Shown: positions 1 to 10,279 of the stretch, one piece after another
Layout of the letters: the number at the start of each line of letters is the position of its first letter
Numbering within the stretch: the first letter of the stretch is position 1
Source of the DNA: Argyresthia goedartella
Lineage: Eukaryota; Arthropoda; Insecta; Lepidoptera; Argyresthiidae
Direction: 5' to 3'
Assembly (NCBI GenBank): GCA_949825045.1
Contig: OX463807.1
Span: 40,568,749-40,632,748, forward strand
Length of the DNA: 64,000 nucleotides
Notes under the pieces: generated by a model
What the model saw: only the letters and a program-made list of their open reading frames with translations
Told to the model about the DNA's origin: nothing
Database searches by the model: none
Program-made: the position numbers and the translations under genes

Positions 1-430
1 CATCGGTGAGAATAACATGGTGGCTCGGGCCCCGTGATGGTATTTCGGTGTACCAATTATCATACAGGCATCGGGCCTGGTCAGAGTGTAAATCTACCTC
101 ATAGCGTTGGGCTATTGATTGTAATTAGATTCGCGTCAGCGGCCAAGTGATCCCTGTTGATTGGACATCGTCGCATCGGTAGCGGCGACTCCACGGTCAC
201 GGCAGGCAGCACGCCGGCGACAGCGTCGGCAGCAACGATAGGTTTCGATTCACTCCATATCCTATCCCAAACTGTGCCCTTTTCCCGTATTCCCGTCTCG
301 AATCGAGCTTTCGATTTCCTGCCTACGGAGACAAGGTCAGTAACCAATTTCATCACTTCTTTTCTCTCACATGGCAAAGGCACATCCCCCTCATGATCCC
401 ACGCCGTTCGGTAGGCGTGGGAAATTAAAC
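1..430. other. Unassigned left edge beyond BEL RT homology
   Basis: The BEL/Pao reverse transcriptase homology stops near 430, at a short inverted repeat (CCCACGCC at 398-405 and GGCGTGGG at 414-421, 8-nt loop). A minus-strand open frame runs from 479 to 99, but its part beyond the RT has no motif I recognise. The RNase H and integrase parts of the element are not visible here. They may lie left of the window or be deleted. Confidence 0.4.
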
Positions 431-1191
431 ATGCGTAGTTCATAGCCGCCTCGTTCCAGCAATTGAATGAGCTCGTCACGTCGGTCCAGAGCTTCCTCTA
501 CACTGGCTGCCCTTGTGCAGACGTCATAGACGTACAAATCTTGTTCCAGGATAGCGGCAGCTCTAGGATAGCTCACACGGTCACGCGACGCCAACTCCCG
601 CAGGGTACGCATCGCCAAATACGGGCTAGACCGTAACCCATACGTGTTCGTGTTTAACTCATAGACCTTGACTGGCTCGGCCGTGGACTCACGCCAAAGT
701 ATCAACTGATACCTTATGTCAGCCGGATGAATTACCGTTTGCCTAAACATCATCCGAATGTCTGCGACAAATACAATCTGGTGTCTCCGAAAGCTCGTGA
801 GAATATCCGAAATATCACGACTCAACTTGGGTCCCGAATGTAGACACTGATTCAGGGACATCCCGTTCGAGGTAGGTGCTGACCCATCAAAAACAACTCG
901 AATCTTGCCAGTAGGGGTTCGCAGGACGGCATGGTGTGGAAGGAAACAATGATCCTCAGATCTCCAGTCCACACCCGATACCGACATGTGTCCTAACGAC
1001 TCATACTCCCTCATGAAATCGACGTATTTTTGTTTAAATACGGCGTCCCTTGACATCCTACGCTCCATCGACATCAATCTCGTCTCAGCCATCTTCCTAG
1101 ATTCTCCTAGTGGCGGTCGATCGGCCCTGAAAGGCAGTCGAGTTACAAAACGACCAGAACGAAGGCGACCAGTACTATTCTGGTAAAACAA
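391..1191 (-). pseudogene. pol: BEL/Pao reverse transcriptase fragment
   Basis: This is the RT domain of the Pol polyprotein, which in a live element copies the element RNA into DNA inside virus-like particles. Visible RT blocks include VVFDGSAPTSNGMSLN and a motif A region reading VADIRMMFRQ, both typical of BEL/Pao. The active-site box, expected as YVDD, reads YVYD: the first catalytic aspartate is a tyrosine codon at 526-528. Homology ends just after YELRMF, well short of a full RT-RNase H-integrase. Upstream the same frame continues through 1192-1263 (SDAILRFWEIEEPP, a BEL linker motif) but with two stops. The product is inactive by any reading. Confidence 0.85.
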
Positions 1192-1263
1192 CTCGCACTC
1201 TTCTTAGACTCGACGAACGGTGGGAGGTTCCTCTATCTCCCAGAAACGTAGGATAGCGTCTGA

Positions 1264-1647
1264 CTACGCTGAGCCAATAAGTATGCCATCTGACTCGGCA
1301 GGCCTAACCATTGGCAATGCCGGACCCATGATCACGTGACCAAACTTAGTATCCACAGCAATCAACCCGTCCGGCTGAAGAACTCGCCGATCCGACAACA
1401 GAAACCTACCCAGAACGTCTGCTCCCAGTAGCAGGTCGACCGGGGCTGGAGTGTCAAAATCGGGATTCGCCAACTTGAGTCCTGATGTCAGGAATCGAAC
1501 GGCCGGATTCAACTTCACCAAGGGTTGTCTGCCCATGACATGCGTCATTACTAAAGCTTGCACGGATGTTTTTGTCAAAATGTCATAACGTGGAGAGAAC
1601 GTGATCACCGATTGACCAACTACATTCGTAACCGTAACATTCCCCAC
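1264..1647 (-). pseudogene. pol: BEL/Pao aspartic protease, C-terminal half
   Basis: This stretch encodes the second half of the Pao-type (peptidase A17 / DUF1758-like) protease: a VDLLLGADVLGRFL block followed by GHVIMGPALP, as in other BEL Pol proteins. It is in frame with the downstream RT segment and is separated from the N-terminal half (2653-2830) only by a plus-strand LINE. In a live element this enzyme cleaves the Gag-Pol polyprotein. A TAG stop ends it at about 1264, where the family normally reads straight on into the RT. Confidence 0.8.
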
Positions 1648-1655
1648 GCCCCGTA

Positions 1656-2186
1656 TTGATTTATTATACCTATTGTATAATGTACGTATTCAAATCTATC
1701 CGCAACACTGCCCCTCCAAATGTAATTAAAACAATGTATTTTGCTCTAGTCCAATCTATAATTACTTATTGTATACCGTGTTGGGGTGGTGCCACTAAAA
1801 CACACCTCAAACCACTGGAAGTTGCCCAACGCGGAGTACTAAAGGTGGCTACCAAACGTCCTATCCTCTACCCTACTACAAAATTATACAGTGACTGCGA
1901 CGTCCTAACAGTCAGACAGCTCTTTATTTACAACACCGTGATTCATCAGCATATCAATACACCCTTCTACGAAACCTCCAAACGTCGCAACGACTTAATT
2001 TGTAATATTCCCTTGCCAAGGCTTAGTTTTACAAAAAGGCATCACTTATATCTTGGTCCAAAACTTTATAATAAGATAAATAACATAAATTTTGTATTTA
2101 ACAAACCCACATATGAATGTAAAAAGAATGTGTCTACACTACTAAAAACCTTAACGTATGATGAAACAGAATTTTTTATAGTGTAA
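1656..2186 (+). pseudogene. LINE RT C-terminal region
   Basis: The 176-residue frame contains ALVQSIITYCIPCWGGATKT and LEVAQRGVLKVATKRP. These match the region after the RT palm and thumb in CR1/Jockey-type ORF2 proteins (the SxxxYCxxxWG and LExxQRxxLK motifs). The RT catalytic blocks and the endonuclease are missing, so this is the remnant of a 5'-truncated insertion rather than a working gene. It is open to its natural-looking end, so it is not very old. A related scrap lies at 8876-8975 on the minus strand. Confidence 0.75.
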
Positions 2187-2213
2187 TATAATTGGTTACG
2201 TACTTATCCACTC

Positions 2214-2216
2214 ACA

Positions 2217-2305
<89 letters not shown>

Positions 2306-2332
2306 CACACGCACACACACACACACACCACA
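2214..2332 (+). repeat. (CT)n-(CA)n compound microsatellite
   Basis: An uninterrupted CT run is followed by a long CA run with a few interruptions (CCCTCA, AACACACG, CCACAC). It lies in the 3' UTR of the LINE inserted into the BEL element. Confidence 0.95.
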
Positions 2333-2652
2333 CAGCCTCAAACTGAGGCATGCAGCATGTTAGTTATTAAAATTTTATTCTGTGTCCTTCCTTCTGAGGA
2401 AACATTTTGTCAAGCACATTGTTTAAATTTAATTTTGTTTGTTCTTATTTTAATTATTGCTTGTATCACTTTTACTGCTTAAAACATGACGCCACCGAAT
2501 CACTGTAACGATCCTCGTAAGAGGCACGGGCCTACTTAATCATAAATACAGGCTACCTGTTAGCCTAGTTATGATAGTAGTCGAAAAACTATCTCCTTGT
2601 TATGTATGTTTTTACTATGAATAAAGATTTATTATTATTATTATTATTATTT

Positions 2653-3182
2653 ACCTTGAGGCCCAACCATTTTGCTAAATCATTCGATACAATGCAGCCC
2701 TGAGCTCCAGAATCTAATAGGGCGCGAACGTCTGTTGGGTTGCCCGCCAAATCCCAAACAAGCACAGAGGCGATCGGTAACACCACCGTCTCCGGTTGGG
2801 TGGCAACAAATGGTTGGGCCGCAAATTCCTAGCGAGGGCCCCCGGGGCCCCACTCTGCCTGTAACCGATCAGGTATGCAGCTATACGCCAGAGGGTCCCA
2901 TTGTACAAATGGCCCACGCGCCGGTTCCATTGCCACCCTACGATTCCCCGTAAAGGGGGGTGGGCGTGAATTCAACCGTGGCCGCTCCATGAGCGGGGGG
3001 GACATCACATGTGACCGACGAGGACGAGGCGACGAGCGGGGCGACAACTGAGGCGGCGTCCGAACCGCACCCGCATAGCTCGAAGGTGTCCCATGCCACC
3101 CGCCCGTTACGGCCTGCTCAACACACCCAATGTCCCGCTGAGTCGGATGCTGAGTCGCAACCGAAAACTCAGGGCCCCCCAT
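2653..3182 (-). pseudogene. pol: BEL/Pao gag-pro spacer and protease N-terminal half
   Basis: This is in the same frame as gag, directly after gag's TAA. The spacer (2829-3182) is rich in Pro, Arg and Gly. It repeats a motif already present at the gag end (GPENSFAT in gag, GPEFSVAT here), which suggests the gag stop falls inside an old coding repeat and is a mutation rather than a true terminus. After a TAG at about 2829 the frame continues into the protease: VRALLDSGAQGCIVS carries the catalytic DSGA triad of a retroviral-type aspartic protease. The LINE insertion cuts the domain after KWLGLK. Confidence 0.75.
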
Positions 3183-4544
3183 TTAATGATCCTGAGTGCG
3201 GCCCTGCACCCTAGTACTGCCCTGTGCACGTGGGGACGTTGGCCCCTGAGTTGCGCTCCGAGTCGCAAACGAATTCTCAGGGCCCCATGCCGTGTCACCC
3301 TGGGTACGGCCCTGTGGTGGCTGTTGGCCGGACCGGTTCATGCACAACAGATTGTTGTGGGGCCCACCACAATTTTCGCACATTTGTGTGCGCGTGCAGT
3401 CCCTAGCCATGTGTGGCCCGAGGCACAGGAAACACCAGCTCCGCTGCTTGGCCATCCGGCGCCGTCCCTGAACCCTAATTTCCCCGAACGTATTGCAATT
3501 GGCCACAGCATGGCCAATCTGCCTACAACATGGGCAGGTCTCACCATGTGGGGTCAATTCACTCACAATCCCATACGACTGCCGGTTGGTGCGGTCCTTC
3601 CTCGTCGGAGGGCCCCTACTCACAGCGCTCCCGGCAGCTCTCTGTGGCTCCGAAGGATGGGTAACCGTCAACCCCAAATTCTCTGCCCGTCGAGCCTCCT
3701 CTTCCAAAAATCCGACCAAGTCGGAGAAGGCGGGCAGGTCCTCGGCCGACCTCCCGTGAGACTGTTCGAAACGAGTCTGCACGTCAGCGGGTAGGCGGGA
3801 AAGTACAATGTACAACAGTAGGTACGACCATTCACCAACCGGAAGTCCAAGATTCTCTAGAGCCTTGGTGACGGACAACAATGGGTTCAAAACCTCCGTC
3901 TGTATGGCCCCGACCTTTTTCACAACCGGGATGCTAAACAAACGGTTCAGTTGGGCATCGGCCAACCTCCGTTTGTTGTGGTAACGTCTGACCAACAATT
4001 GCCTGGCCGTCTCATAGTTACCCTCCGTAACTGTCAAATGAGCGACCAGCTCCCTAGGCTCACCCCTCAATGCTGGCACCAGCTGAGCCATCTTGACAGA
4101 CTTGGTAATGTCCGATCGCATGTGCACCAAACTGTCGAACAGATTGGTGAAGCTCATCCATTCACCGGACACGCCGTCAAAAGTAGGCATAGTTATGGCA
4201 GGTAACCTGGACCCCGATCCCTGATGCGTCAGAGGTGCTTCAGTGTCACCATCATGGCTGGACTCGCGCTGTCTACGTATTTCCGCAGCCTTCTGCGTGA
4301 TAGCAGCTGCCATCTCCATACATTGGTCGACATCCCCTATCAACCGTGACAGCCTGTCAGGTGCACAACCATCAACTGATTCCGCCTGCGCGGACAATTC
4401 GAGCACCCTATTGTAACGTTTCTTCACGTCCATAGACCGCTCCAGTACCACATCATGCCTATCTAAACGGTCTATCAGACCGTGTGCGGAGGAAAACCAT
4501 CTGAGTTCCTTAGAAACACCCTTCTGGATTTCAGATAACGACAT
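3183..4544 (-). CDS. gag: BEL/Pao Gag protein, 453 aa (frame ends in premature stop)
   Basis: Gag builds the virus-like particle and packages the element RNA. The start ATG at 4544 lies shortly after the presumed 5' LTR and primer site. The N-terminal third is helical. The middle (residues 110-290) contains LPAITMPTFDGVSGEWMSFT, typical of BEL/Pao Gag (DUF1759-like). Three zinc knuckles follow: C337-C340-H345-C350, C371-C374-H378-C383 and C389-C392-H396-C401. These bind nucleic acid. The frame is fully open for 453 codons although the rest of the element is broken. The TAA at 3183 falls within repeated spacer sequence and the same frame continues beyond it. Confidence 0.85.
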   Translation of the reverse strand: MSLSEIQKGVSKELRWFSSAHGLIDRLDRHDVVLERSMDVKKRYNRVLELSAQAESVDGCAPDRLSRLIGDVDQCMEMAAAITQKAAEIRRQRESSHDGDTEAPLTHQGSGSRLPAITMPTFDGVSGEWMSFTNLFDSLVHMRSDITKSVKMAQLVPALRGEPRELVAHLTVTEGNYETARQLLVRRYHNKRRLADAQLNRLFSIPVVKKVGAIQTEVLNPLLSVTKALENLGLPVGEWSYLLLYIVLSRLPADVQTRFEQSHGRSAEDLPAFSDLVGFLEEEARRAENLGLTVTHPSEPQRAAGSAVSRGPPTRKDRTNRQSYGIVSELTPHGETCPCCRQIGHAVANCNTFGEIRVQGRRRMAKQRSWCFLCLGPHMARDCTRTQMCENCGGPHNNLLCMNRSGQQPPQGRTQGDTAWGPENSFATRSATQGPTSPRAQGSTRVQGRTQDH

Positions 4545-4589
4545 GATCGGAACGATACTTACTCACAATTTGCAGTTACTCAATTTTAT

Positions 4590-5692
4590 TGGACCCTCCA
4601 GTTTATAACCCAAACGAGGGAACCCTAAACTATAACTTAAACAATGTTGTTTTCCTTAAACAATAGGAACCGAGTTTTATATCTATATAAATTCTGTAAA
4701 TAACAATTTAGTCTCCCTTTATCACTACAACACACACAGATAGTCAATATTAGTTCATGTTATAAATTGCTATAAACTGAAAACAATGTAATAGCCTGCT
4801 ATCAATAGATGTAACTACCTATGTTAACCAAAACATTCATTCAATAGCATTACTAGACCACTAATAGATTGACTAACTGGGAATTCAATGCAAATTTTCA
4901 ATTCAATATCTGTCTGTCTACTACCAGCAATAGACTTATAGCTTACAATACTACCAATCTATGTGGATACAGGAACAACCAAGTTACTTAACCGCCTATA
5001 CCTACAGATTAATAGTCCCAAATCGTGCCTTCCTGGAGCCCTTGACGGCTGCAAATCTCAGGAAGCCACGCTCTAGCTACCAAAGTGTTCAGGCTTCTCA
5101 GCACCTAATGACCTCGTAGGGGCCCATGAGCTACGAGGTAGCGTGACGATCAGGTGCCAAGAAGTGATGAACGTCGACGATTCACCGAGCTGAAGTTATG
5201 TAGGGTAGATCTAACCTGGTCTGTGCTTCGGTCCCGTCAACTTCCTGTCTCTCTGCAGGGCCCGGGTGCACCCTAGGCTCTTCTTGGTAGACAGGTTCTT
5301 CAGCCAACCAGGTATGACTGGCGGGCCAGCTTCAATGAGCACAGTGTTCCAACACAGGTTATGTTCTACGTGGTAAATACAAATCGGGCACGAAAATTCG
5401 AACTTTATCTGGTTCGAGAGACAACGGCACACTCAGCTATATTAACAATCCTGAGGGAATCCCGAATACATTCCAGATACCCTGCGATTTAATTTCAACC
5501 CCTAACCAAAACGCGTTTACATTGCGAGGGCTTTCGTCTGTCAGTTGTCAAAACTGCCTGATTGACAGCTAACGTCAAATTAAAATGACCGTTCAGAAAC
5601 CATCGATCGAATATCGATTTGGAATCGAACAAACCCCATACAGTCCTGTCATTTAAGTAATCTTGAACATTGTAATATCCCCTTTTCGACAA
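4590..5692 (-). repeat. Candidate BEL/Pao 5' LTR
   Basis: The segment lies directly upstream of gag. On the minus strand it could start TGTCGAAAAGG at 5692 and end near TTATAAAC just before TGGAGGGTCCAAT (about 4585-4597), which has the TGG start of a primer-binding site. A TATA-like GATATAAAAC sits around 4675-4685 on the minus strand. There is no second LTR in the window to compare with, so both ends are guesses. Confidence 0.35.
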
Positions 5693-6548
5693 AGTCGCTA
5701 TAACGACTCCAGCGCGCAGCGCCGCCTGCTTTGGCGTCAGGACGGCGCAACGAAAAATATGAATTTTCGCCGCGCTGACCTTGCGTCTTTAAACCTTAAT
5801 TTAACCCCTTTAGACTTATCAAACGATTAAAATAACAACTATATTGCTTAGACAGAGAGTTGTTTGTAACTGTTATCAATTAATTGTTAGGTAAATAATG
5901 TACTGTAGTATGATTTACGCATCTCGAAAGTATTCAAATAGGATTATATTTTTTTTAAAGAGAGTAGTTAAATGTTTTTTCATAGAATTGAAGATAAATT
6001 TGTCAGCTTTAATTATCACTTATCAATTAGCTAATTAGGTTAAATCGGTTGAACAAAGTTTAATTTCAAAGCCAACTCGAAAACGTAAATACGCACGGTC
6101 GAAAAAAAGAGCGACTATTGTATTATTGTATATTATTTAGTGACAGTAAATAATATACAATAATAATGATTATTCACATGTTTTGGCCCTATATTGTCGT
6201 CTTTCTATCGTATTTACACAATATTAAGTACATTAGACTGATATGAAAGTAACCCCTTATAGTGAGACGCCATTTTTTTCATTTTGAGTTTTTCATCGAC
6301 GTATTTCCTTTACCAGCATAGATATTTGCAATAAAAACACGGTATTAACTAAGAAATAGGCTAGAAATAGTACTTACAATCAGTTTTCCACTCAAAAACA
6401 ACGAAAATCGAGCACAAATCACCGAACAAATCACTATTTCTGACCCGGCAAACTCCAGCGATATCTTGCGAAGTCATGGAATGTTTACTTTTTTTTTCTG
6501 GCTTTGAGTGAATGTATTTCACTGTACGGTCTAGTTCACTAGTGACCT
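5693..6548. other. Non-coding, AT-rich; contains a perfect hairpin
   Basis: I see no gene. Apart from a GC-rich patch at 5700-5780 the stretch is AT-rich. The 19-bp inverted repeat at 6121-6165 is listed separately. Confidence 0.6.
6121..6165. repeat. Perfect 19-bp inverted repeat, 7-nt loop
   Basis: The arms 6121-6139 and 6147-6165 are exact reverse complements, with loop GTGACAG. The arms are almost pure AT. It could be a MITE remnant or a chance foldback; no terminator role is implied in a eukaryote. Confidence 0.85.
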
Positions 6549-7469
6549 TTATTCATTGGCTGCGTTTATAAAAATTAAAAACAAATAAACGACCACAGAT
6601 GTTACATGAAGTACGCAATATAAACGTGCGCTTCCGCGCGCGCTAAAAGTGAGACAAATTGGGTCTTGCGCAGTTAAGCTTTTGCCAGTTATGAGACAAA
6701 TTTGGTCTCGCGCAGTTGAGTCGTTAACAAGCTTTTTAAATTGCTCAAATGGCAATTTCAAAATCTCCAGAGGTATCCTATTGTAGTAGAGAATGCACTG
6801 ACCCTTAAAAGAATTGCTAACCTTCGCGAGTCTAAAACGGGGCGCACATAGTCTGTGATTATTTCTTAGGTTAACATTACAGCTGTCGCTAAGTTTGGAA
6901 AATGTTGTAAGGTTCTTGCGTACATACATTATATTTTCGCAAATAAATTGACTAGCTACTGTTAGTATGTCAATTTCTTTAAAAAGCTCTCTTAAGGAGT
7001 CTGTTCGTTTTAAATTATAAATTGCTCGAATAGCTCTTTTCTGTAAAATAAAAATAGTTTGAATATCCGCTGCTTTCCCCCACAACAAGATGCCATAGGA
7101 CATCACACTATGAAAGTAACTAAAATATACTAGCCTAGATGTAGCCACATCCGTGCTTTGTCTGATGTTCCTAACAGCGTAAGCCGCAGAACTTAATTTA
7201 CCAGCCAATTTATCTATGTGGGGTCCCCACTGCAATTTGCTATCAATGGTTATTCCAAGAAACTTTGTATCATTTACTAATTCTAACGTGCTGTTGTCTA
7301 ACACTAAACTGGTCTCAACTTGCCTGACATTTGGAAGTGAGAATTTGATACACTTGGTTTTACCAGCGTGTAACAATAAATTATTAACTGTGAACCAATT
7401 CAAGGTTAAAGACAATACACCATTAACATCATCAAAATCTCCTTTTTGTCTTTCAATTTTGAAGACCAT
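6549..7469 (-). pseudogene. LINE A1 RT thumb and C-terminal region
   Basis: The frame follows directly on the RT catalytic box (VADDTSMVFK, with the ADD pair kept, just upstream of the first ATG). It carries the conserved downstream blocks FLGITIDSKLQWGPHIDKL, LVYFSYFHSVMSYGILLWG and ILQKRAIRAIY. The last 60 or so codons differ from family copy A3 and run into sequence that contains a short duplication (GAGACAAATT twice, near 6648 and 6693). The true LINE protein therefore probably ends before 6725 and the rest is read-through. Confidence 0.7.
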
Positions 7470-8164
7470 TGAAGTATCATCAGCAACCCTATGTCAGTTA
7501 ATTTCTCCACCATGAAAGGCAGATCATTAATATATACCAGGAATAAGAAAGGGCCTAATATGGAACCTTGTGGAACGCCAATTTTAACAACCGATCCATC
7601 AGATTTTACGCCGTTAACTTCTGCCTTTTGAATTCTATTACTTGGGTATGATCTTAGTAGATCCTACGCTTTATTTCTAACTCCGTAATGATTTAATTTA
7701 ATTAATAGCGTATTATGATCAACACAATCAAACGCCTTCGACAGGTCGCAAAAAACTCCGATAGCATCCTGTGCGGCCTCCCATGTAGAATAAATATGAG
7801 ATATAAGGGTAATACCTGCATCCGTAGTCGATTTACCCCTAGTGAAACCATATTGTTTAGCGTGGAGTTGTTTTGTACGGTTGAAGTGTGAGAGCATATG
7901 ATTGAGTATAATATTTTCAAATATTTTACTTAGTGTTGGAAGAACAGATATTGGTCTGAAATTTGAAGGATCACACTTATCGCCCGACTTGAACAGAGGT
8001 ATCAGTTTACTGTGTTTCATGAGGTCTGGAAAAGCCCCATCGTCAACACATTTATTGAATATATAAGCTAAGTGTGGGGCTATAACTAGAATTACTGAAC
8101 CAATGACTTTGACTGATATACCCCACAGGTCTGCCGTATTTTTTAAGTTAAGTAATTTAAACAT
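7470..8164 (-). pseudogene. LINE A1 RT palm, frameshifted
   Basis: The 8164-7664 frame contains [37 protein letters not shown] and motif A as [13 protein letters not shown]. It ends in a stop, and the next RT block (GVPQGSILGPFLFLVYINDL) is found at about 7510-7600 in a different frame. At least two frameshifts separate motif A from the ADD box. In a live element this is the target-primed RT. Here it cannot make a functional enzyme. Confidence 0.75.
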
Positions 8165-8249
8165 TTTGGCAATGTCCTAGGGATATACATGATGAAATTT
8201 TAAATATACATTATTTTTTAATAAAGTATCTGCTTCATATGGAGATGAA

Positions 8250-8528
8250 TTAAGACGGTCTGTTGTGAAGTACGGGTACATTGGTGAAGAATGTTTCAAA
8301 AGCTCGAGCAACATCAGCGTTGGATGTAACAACATCATCACCTATGTTTGGGCAGAAATCATTGTCCCTTGGTTTAACTTTGCCAGTTTCGCGGTTTATT
8401 ATTTGCCAAACTGTTTTCATTCTATTATTTGAATTTTGAATTTTTCTATTAATGTGTAAAGTTTTTGCAGTTCTACAAACCAACTTCTTTTGTCTTTTGT
8501 CTTCTTCTTTTGTCAGTATGCTTGTCAC
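8250..8528 (-). pseudogene. LINE A1 ORF2 linker upstream of RT
   Basis: The frame contains MKTVWQIINRETGKVK and ARAFETFFTN, the linker between endonuclease and RT in CR1/Jockey-type ORF2 proteins (compare AWNIINSARS in LINE C). It ends before the RT proper, and the endonuclease is absent upstream of about 8530. It is a relic and has no independent function. Confidence 0.6.
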
Positions 8529-8875
8529 TTCTTTAAATGTATTATTTCAAATGTCAAATGTGACAGCGTAAACTGTTGATATTGACGTACCTATATTATA
8601 CAAGGTAAATATAATCGTATGTAACGTTATCGCGTAGAGCCTTGGCAATATAACTACGTTACGTCATTTTCATTCATCGGATGTTTTCTGATCCATGAAA
8701 ATGACGTAGTGCCTTCATGGAGACAACTCAGCGTTAGACTAAGTAATAAATAAAACTAGTCAAGTGTGAATAAGACATATACGGAAAACATAAAACTGCC
8801 TTTTTAATTTTTAATATTAAAATATTAAGTAATTTGGTTTTTAGATAGAGTTGGGTAGCGGGGAACTTTTAGGTA

Positions 8876-8975
8876 GATAATACATACCTTTTCATGAGGA
8901 ATCGTTGAGATCTTTCAAGTTCTAAGAATCTCGTTTTAGCTGCTCCTCCCCATATTGGGATGCAGTAGGTAATAA
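8876..8975 (-). pseudogene. Short LINE RT C-terminal scrap (family D-like)
   Basis: The minus strand reads TYCIPIWGGAAKTRFLELER followed by QRFLMKRYVLST, closely related to the LINE inserted at 1656-2186 (TYCIPCWGGATKT). About 30 codons are recognisable; beyond that the frame is lost. It lies directly upstream of LINE A1 in the same orientation but belongs to another family. Confidence 0.65.
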
Positions 8976-9538
8976 TAATTCATATAAAAACAGATGACGA
9001 TATTTTGTATCCGATCGATTGCTCGGCACTTTTTCTAAACCTAAAATGAAATACATCAAAAAATTGTCGGAGTTTGTCGAAATCTAAGCCTGCAAAGCAC
9101 AATATTGTCGGAGCAGTAATAAAAAAGTTACATTTTAAGTTGGTGGCGCGAACGAAACGCGGAGTATTGCGCGGCCATGGAGATCTAGATATCAACGATG
9201 GCTAGAGATCTAATTCTTTTTGTCAATTAAAGAATCAGTTTGTCGAGAATTGACGGAAAAATATTCCTGTGGAAATGTTAATTTCTTTAGGAATTATGCC
9301 CTTCCGAAGTTTTGGCCACTCATTCCTCCACTTACGATTTTGTTACTCGTATTGACCGAATTATTTAGGAATTCAAGACTGCAGTTAGTCAAAACCGGTA
9401 CTACGTTTTGTCTGTGAATTTGTCGCTACTAACGCCTCAAATATCATTATTGTTGTGTAATTCATAAGAAAACACTTCAAACTAATCGGCTCATGGCCGC
9501 GCGAACGAAACAATACTTTGTGCGCTGTTACTGCTCTA
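8976..9538. other. No gene recognised
   Basis: Unique-looking AT-rich DNA with GC patches (GGCCGCGCGAACGAAAC near 9494). Short open frames on both strands show no motif. Confidence 0.5.
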
Positions 9539-9723
9539 CCTTAAATATCTAGACAATAAGTGTCTATGAGTTGTACCTTAAATATCTAGGCAATAAGCGT
9601 CTATGAGATGTACCTTAGATATCTAGGCAATAAGTGTCTATGAGATGTACCTTAAATATTTAGACAATAAGTGTCTATGAGATGTACCTAAAATACCTTG
9701 GCAATAAGTGTCTATGAGATGTA
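9539..9723. repeat. Five copies of a 37-bp tandem repeat
   Basis: The unit starts CCTTAAATATCTAGGCAATA and ends ATGAGATGTA. Five copies with point differences (ATATCTAGAC, ATATCTAGGC, ATATTTAGAC, ATACCTTGGC) fill 185 bp. CTTAAATATCTAG is partly self-complementary. Confidence 0.9.
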
Positions 9724-10279
9724 TTTCTTCGTAAACTTAGTCTCATTTGAAAGACATAAAATTTTGTCCGTAAAACAACACATAATGCAAGTTATATCAA
9801 AACTAATATTATCTCATACCATTAAGGTTGTATGAGATAATAATAAATTGACTCTAACGAGTAGGGTAGATGTCACTAAAAATATATATATACTAGTCAA
9901 GTAAGTTATTAACAGAAAATCAACACAAACATGAAGTAACAGTTGTCAAAATTCCTGAGAAATTCCCAAGGCATCCAAACTTAACTTCGAAAACCTGTGT
10001 AACATTTGAGCACATGGGAAGATTATCTTAAGTGCTTTGTTTATTTAAGATTTTATTTAAAAAAACTCCTCTTTCACAAACCATACTTAGGTGTTTTTTA
10101 GTAAATTAAAGAAAAGACTAATAGAAATAATGGTCACCCTATTCCACCGTAACTTCAGATTATACTAATTTTAATATTATTCGCATTATATACTGTTTTA
10201 CGGACAAAACTCAATGTCATTTGAATGAGATTAAGTTGGCGAAGCAATTCATCATTCACACTATGTACAGTACACTATA
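9724..10279. other. No gene recognised
   Basis: AT-rich DNA. ATTATCTCATAC at about 9808 and GTATGAGATAAT at about 9829 form a short inverted repeat. Nothing else is supported. Confidence 0.5.

Larger units (their letters stand above)
1648..2652 (+). mobile_element. 5'-truncated LINE inserted in BEL protease (family D)
   Basis: A plus-strand LINE 3' end interrupts the minus-strand BEL protease. It carries the RT C-terminal region (1656-2186), a 3' UTR with a long CT/CA microsatellite, and ends in (ATT)n at about 2630-2652 directly against BEL coding sequence (KWLGLK on the other strand). A microsatellite rather than poly(A) tail fits CR1/RTE-like LINEs. I could not define a target-site duplication, so the left edge is accurate only to about 10 bp. 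Confidence 0.75.
431..5692 (-). mobile_element. BEL/Pao LTR retrotransposon, decayed, with nested LINE
   Basis: Read on the minus strand this gives a 5' LTR candidate, a gag with three zinc knuckles, an A17-type protease and a BEL-type RT, in the order typical of BEL/Pao elements. Gag, spacer and the protease N-terminal half share one frame. After a LINE insertion at 1648-2652 the protease C-terminal half and RT also share one frame. At least four in-frame stops interrupt the polyprotein: TAA at about 3183, TAG at about 2829, TAG at about 1262-1264 and TAA near 1203. The RT catalytic box is also mutated. RNase H, integrase and the 3' LTR are not in the window. Family assignment is firm. The left boundary and LTR ends are uncertain. 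Confidence 0.85.
6725..8528 (-). mobile_element. CR1-like LINE, family A copy 1, degenerate
   Basis: A minus-strand ORF2 relic runs from a region upstream of the RT (8528-8250) through the RT palm (8164-7470) into the C-terminal region (7469-6725). It is broken by several frameshifts. It is clearly the same family as the cleaner copy at 48263-49741; both read LQWGPHIDKL and LVYFSYFHS. Family resemblance is lost near 6725, so the 3' end is missing or replaced. The endonuclease and ORF1 are absent. Confidence 0.8.

Noticed and set aside
99..479. 126-codon minus-strand open frame as a gene
   Set aside because: It overlaps the BEL RT in another frame for its first 90 bases and shows no domain in the rest.
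2192..2482. Protein rich in Thr-His repeats
   Set aside because: It is a translation of the CT/CA microsatellite.
3093..3794. Plus-strand 233-codon frame
   Set aside because: It is the antisense shadow of the BEL gag and spacer.
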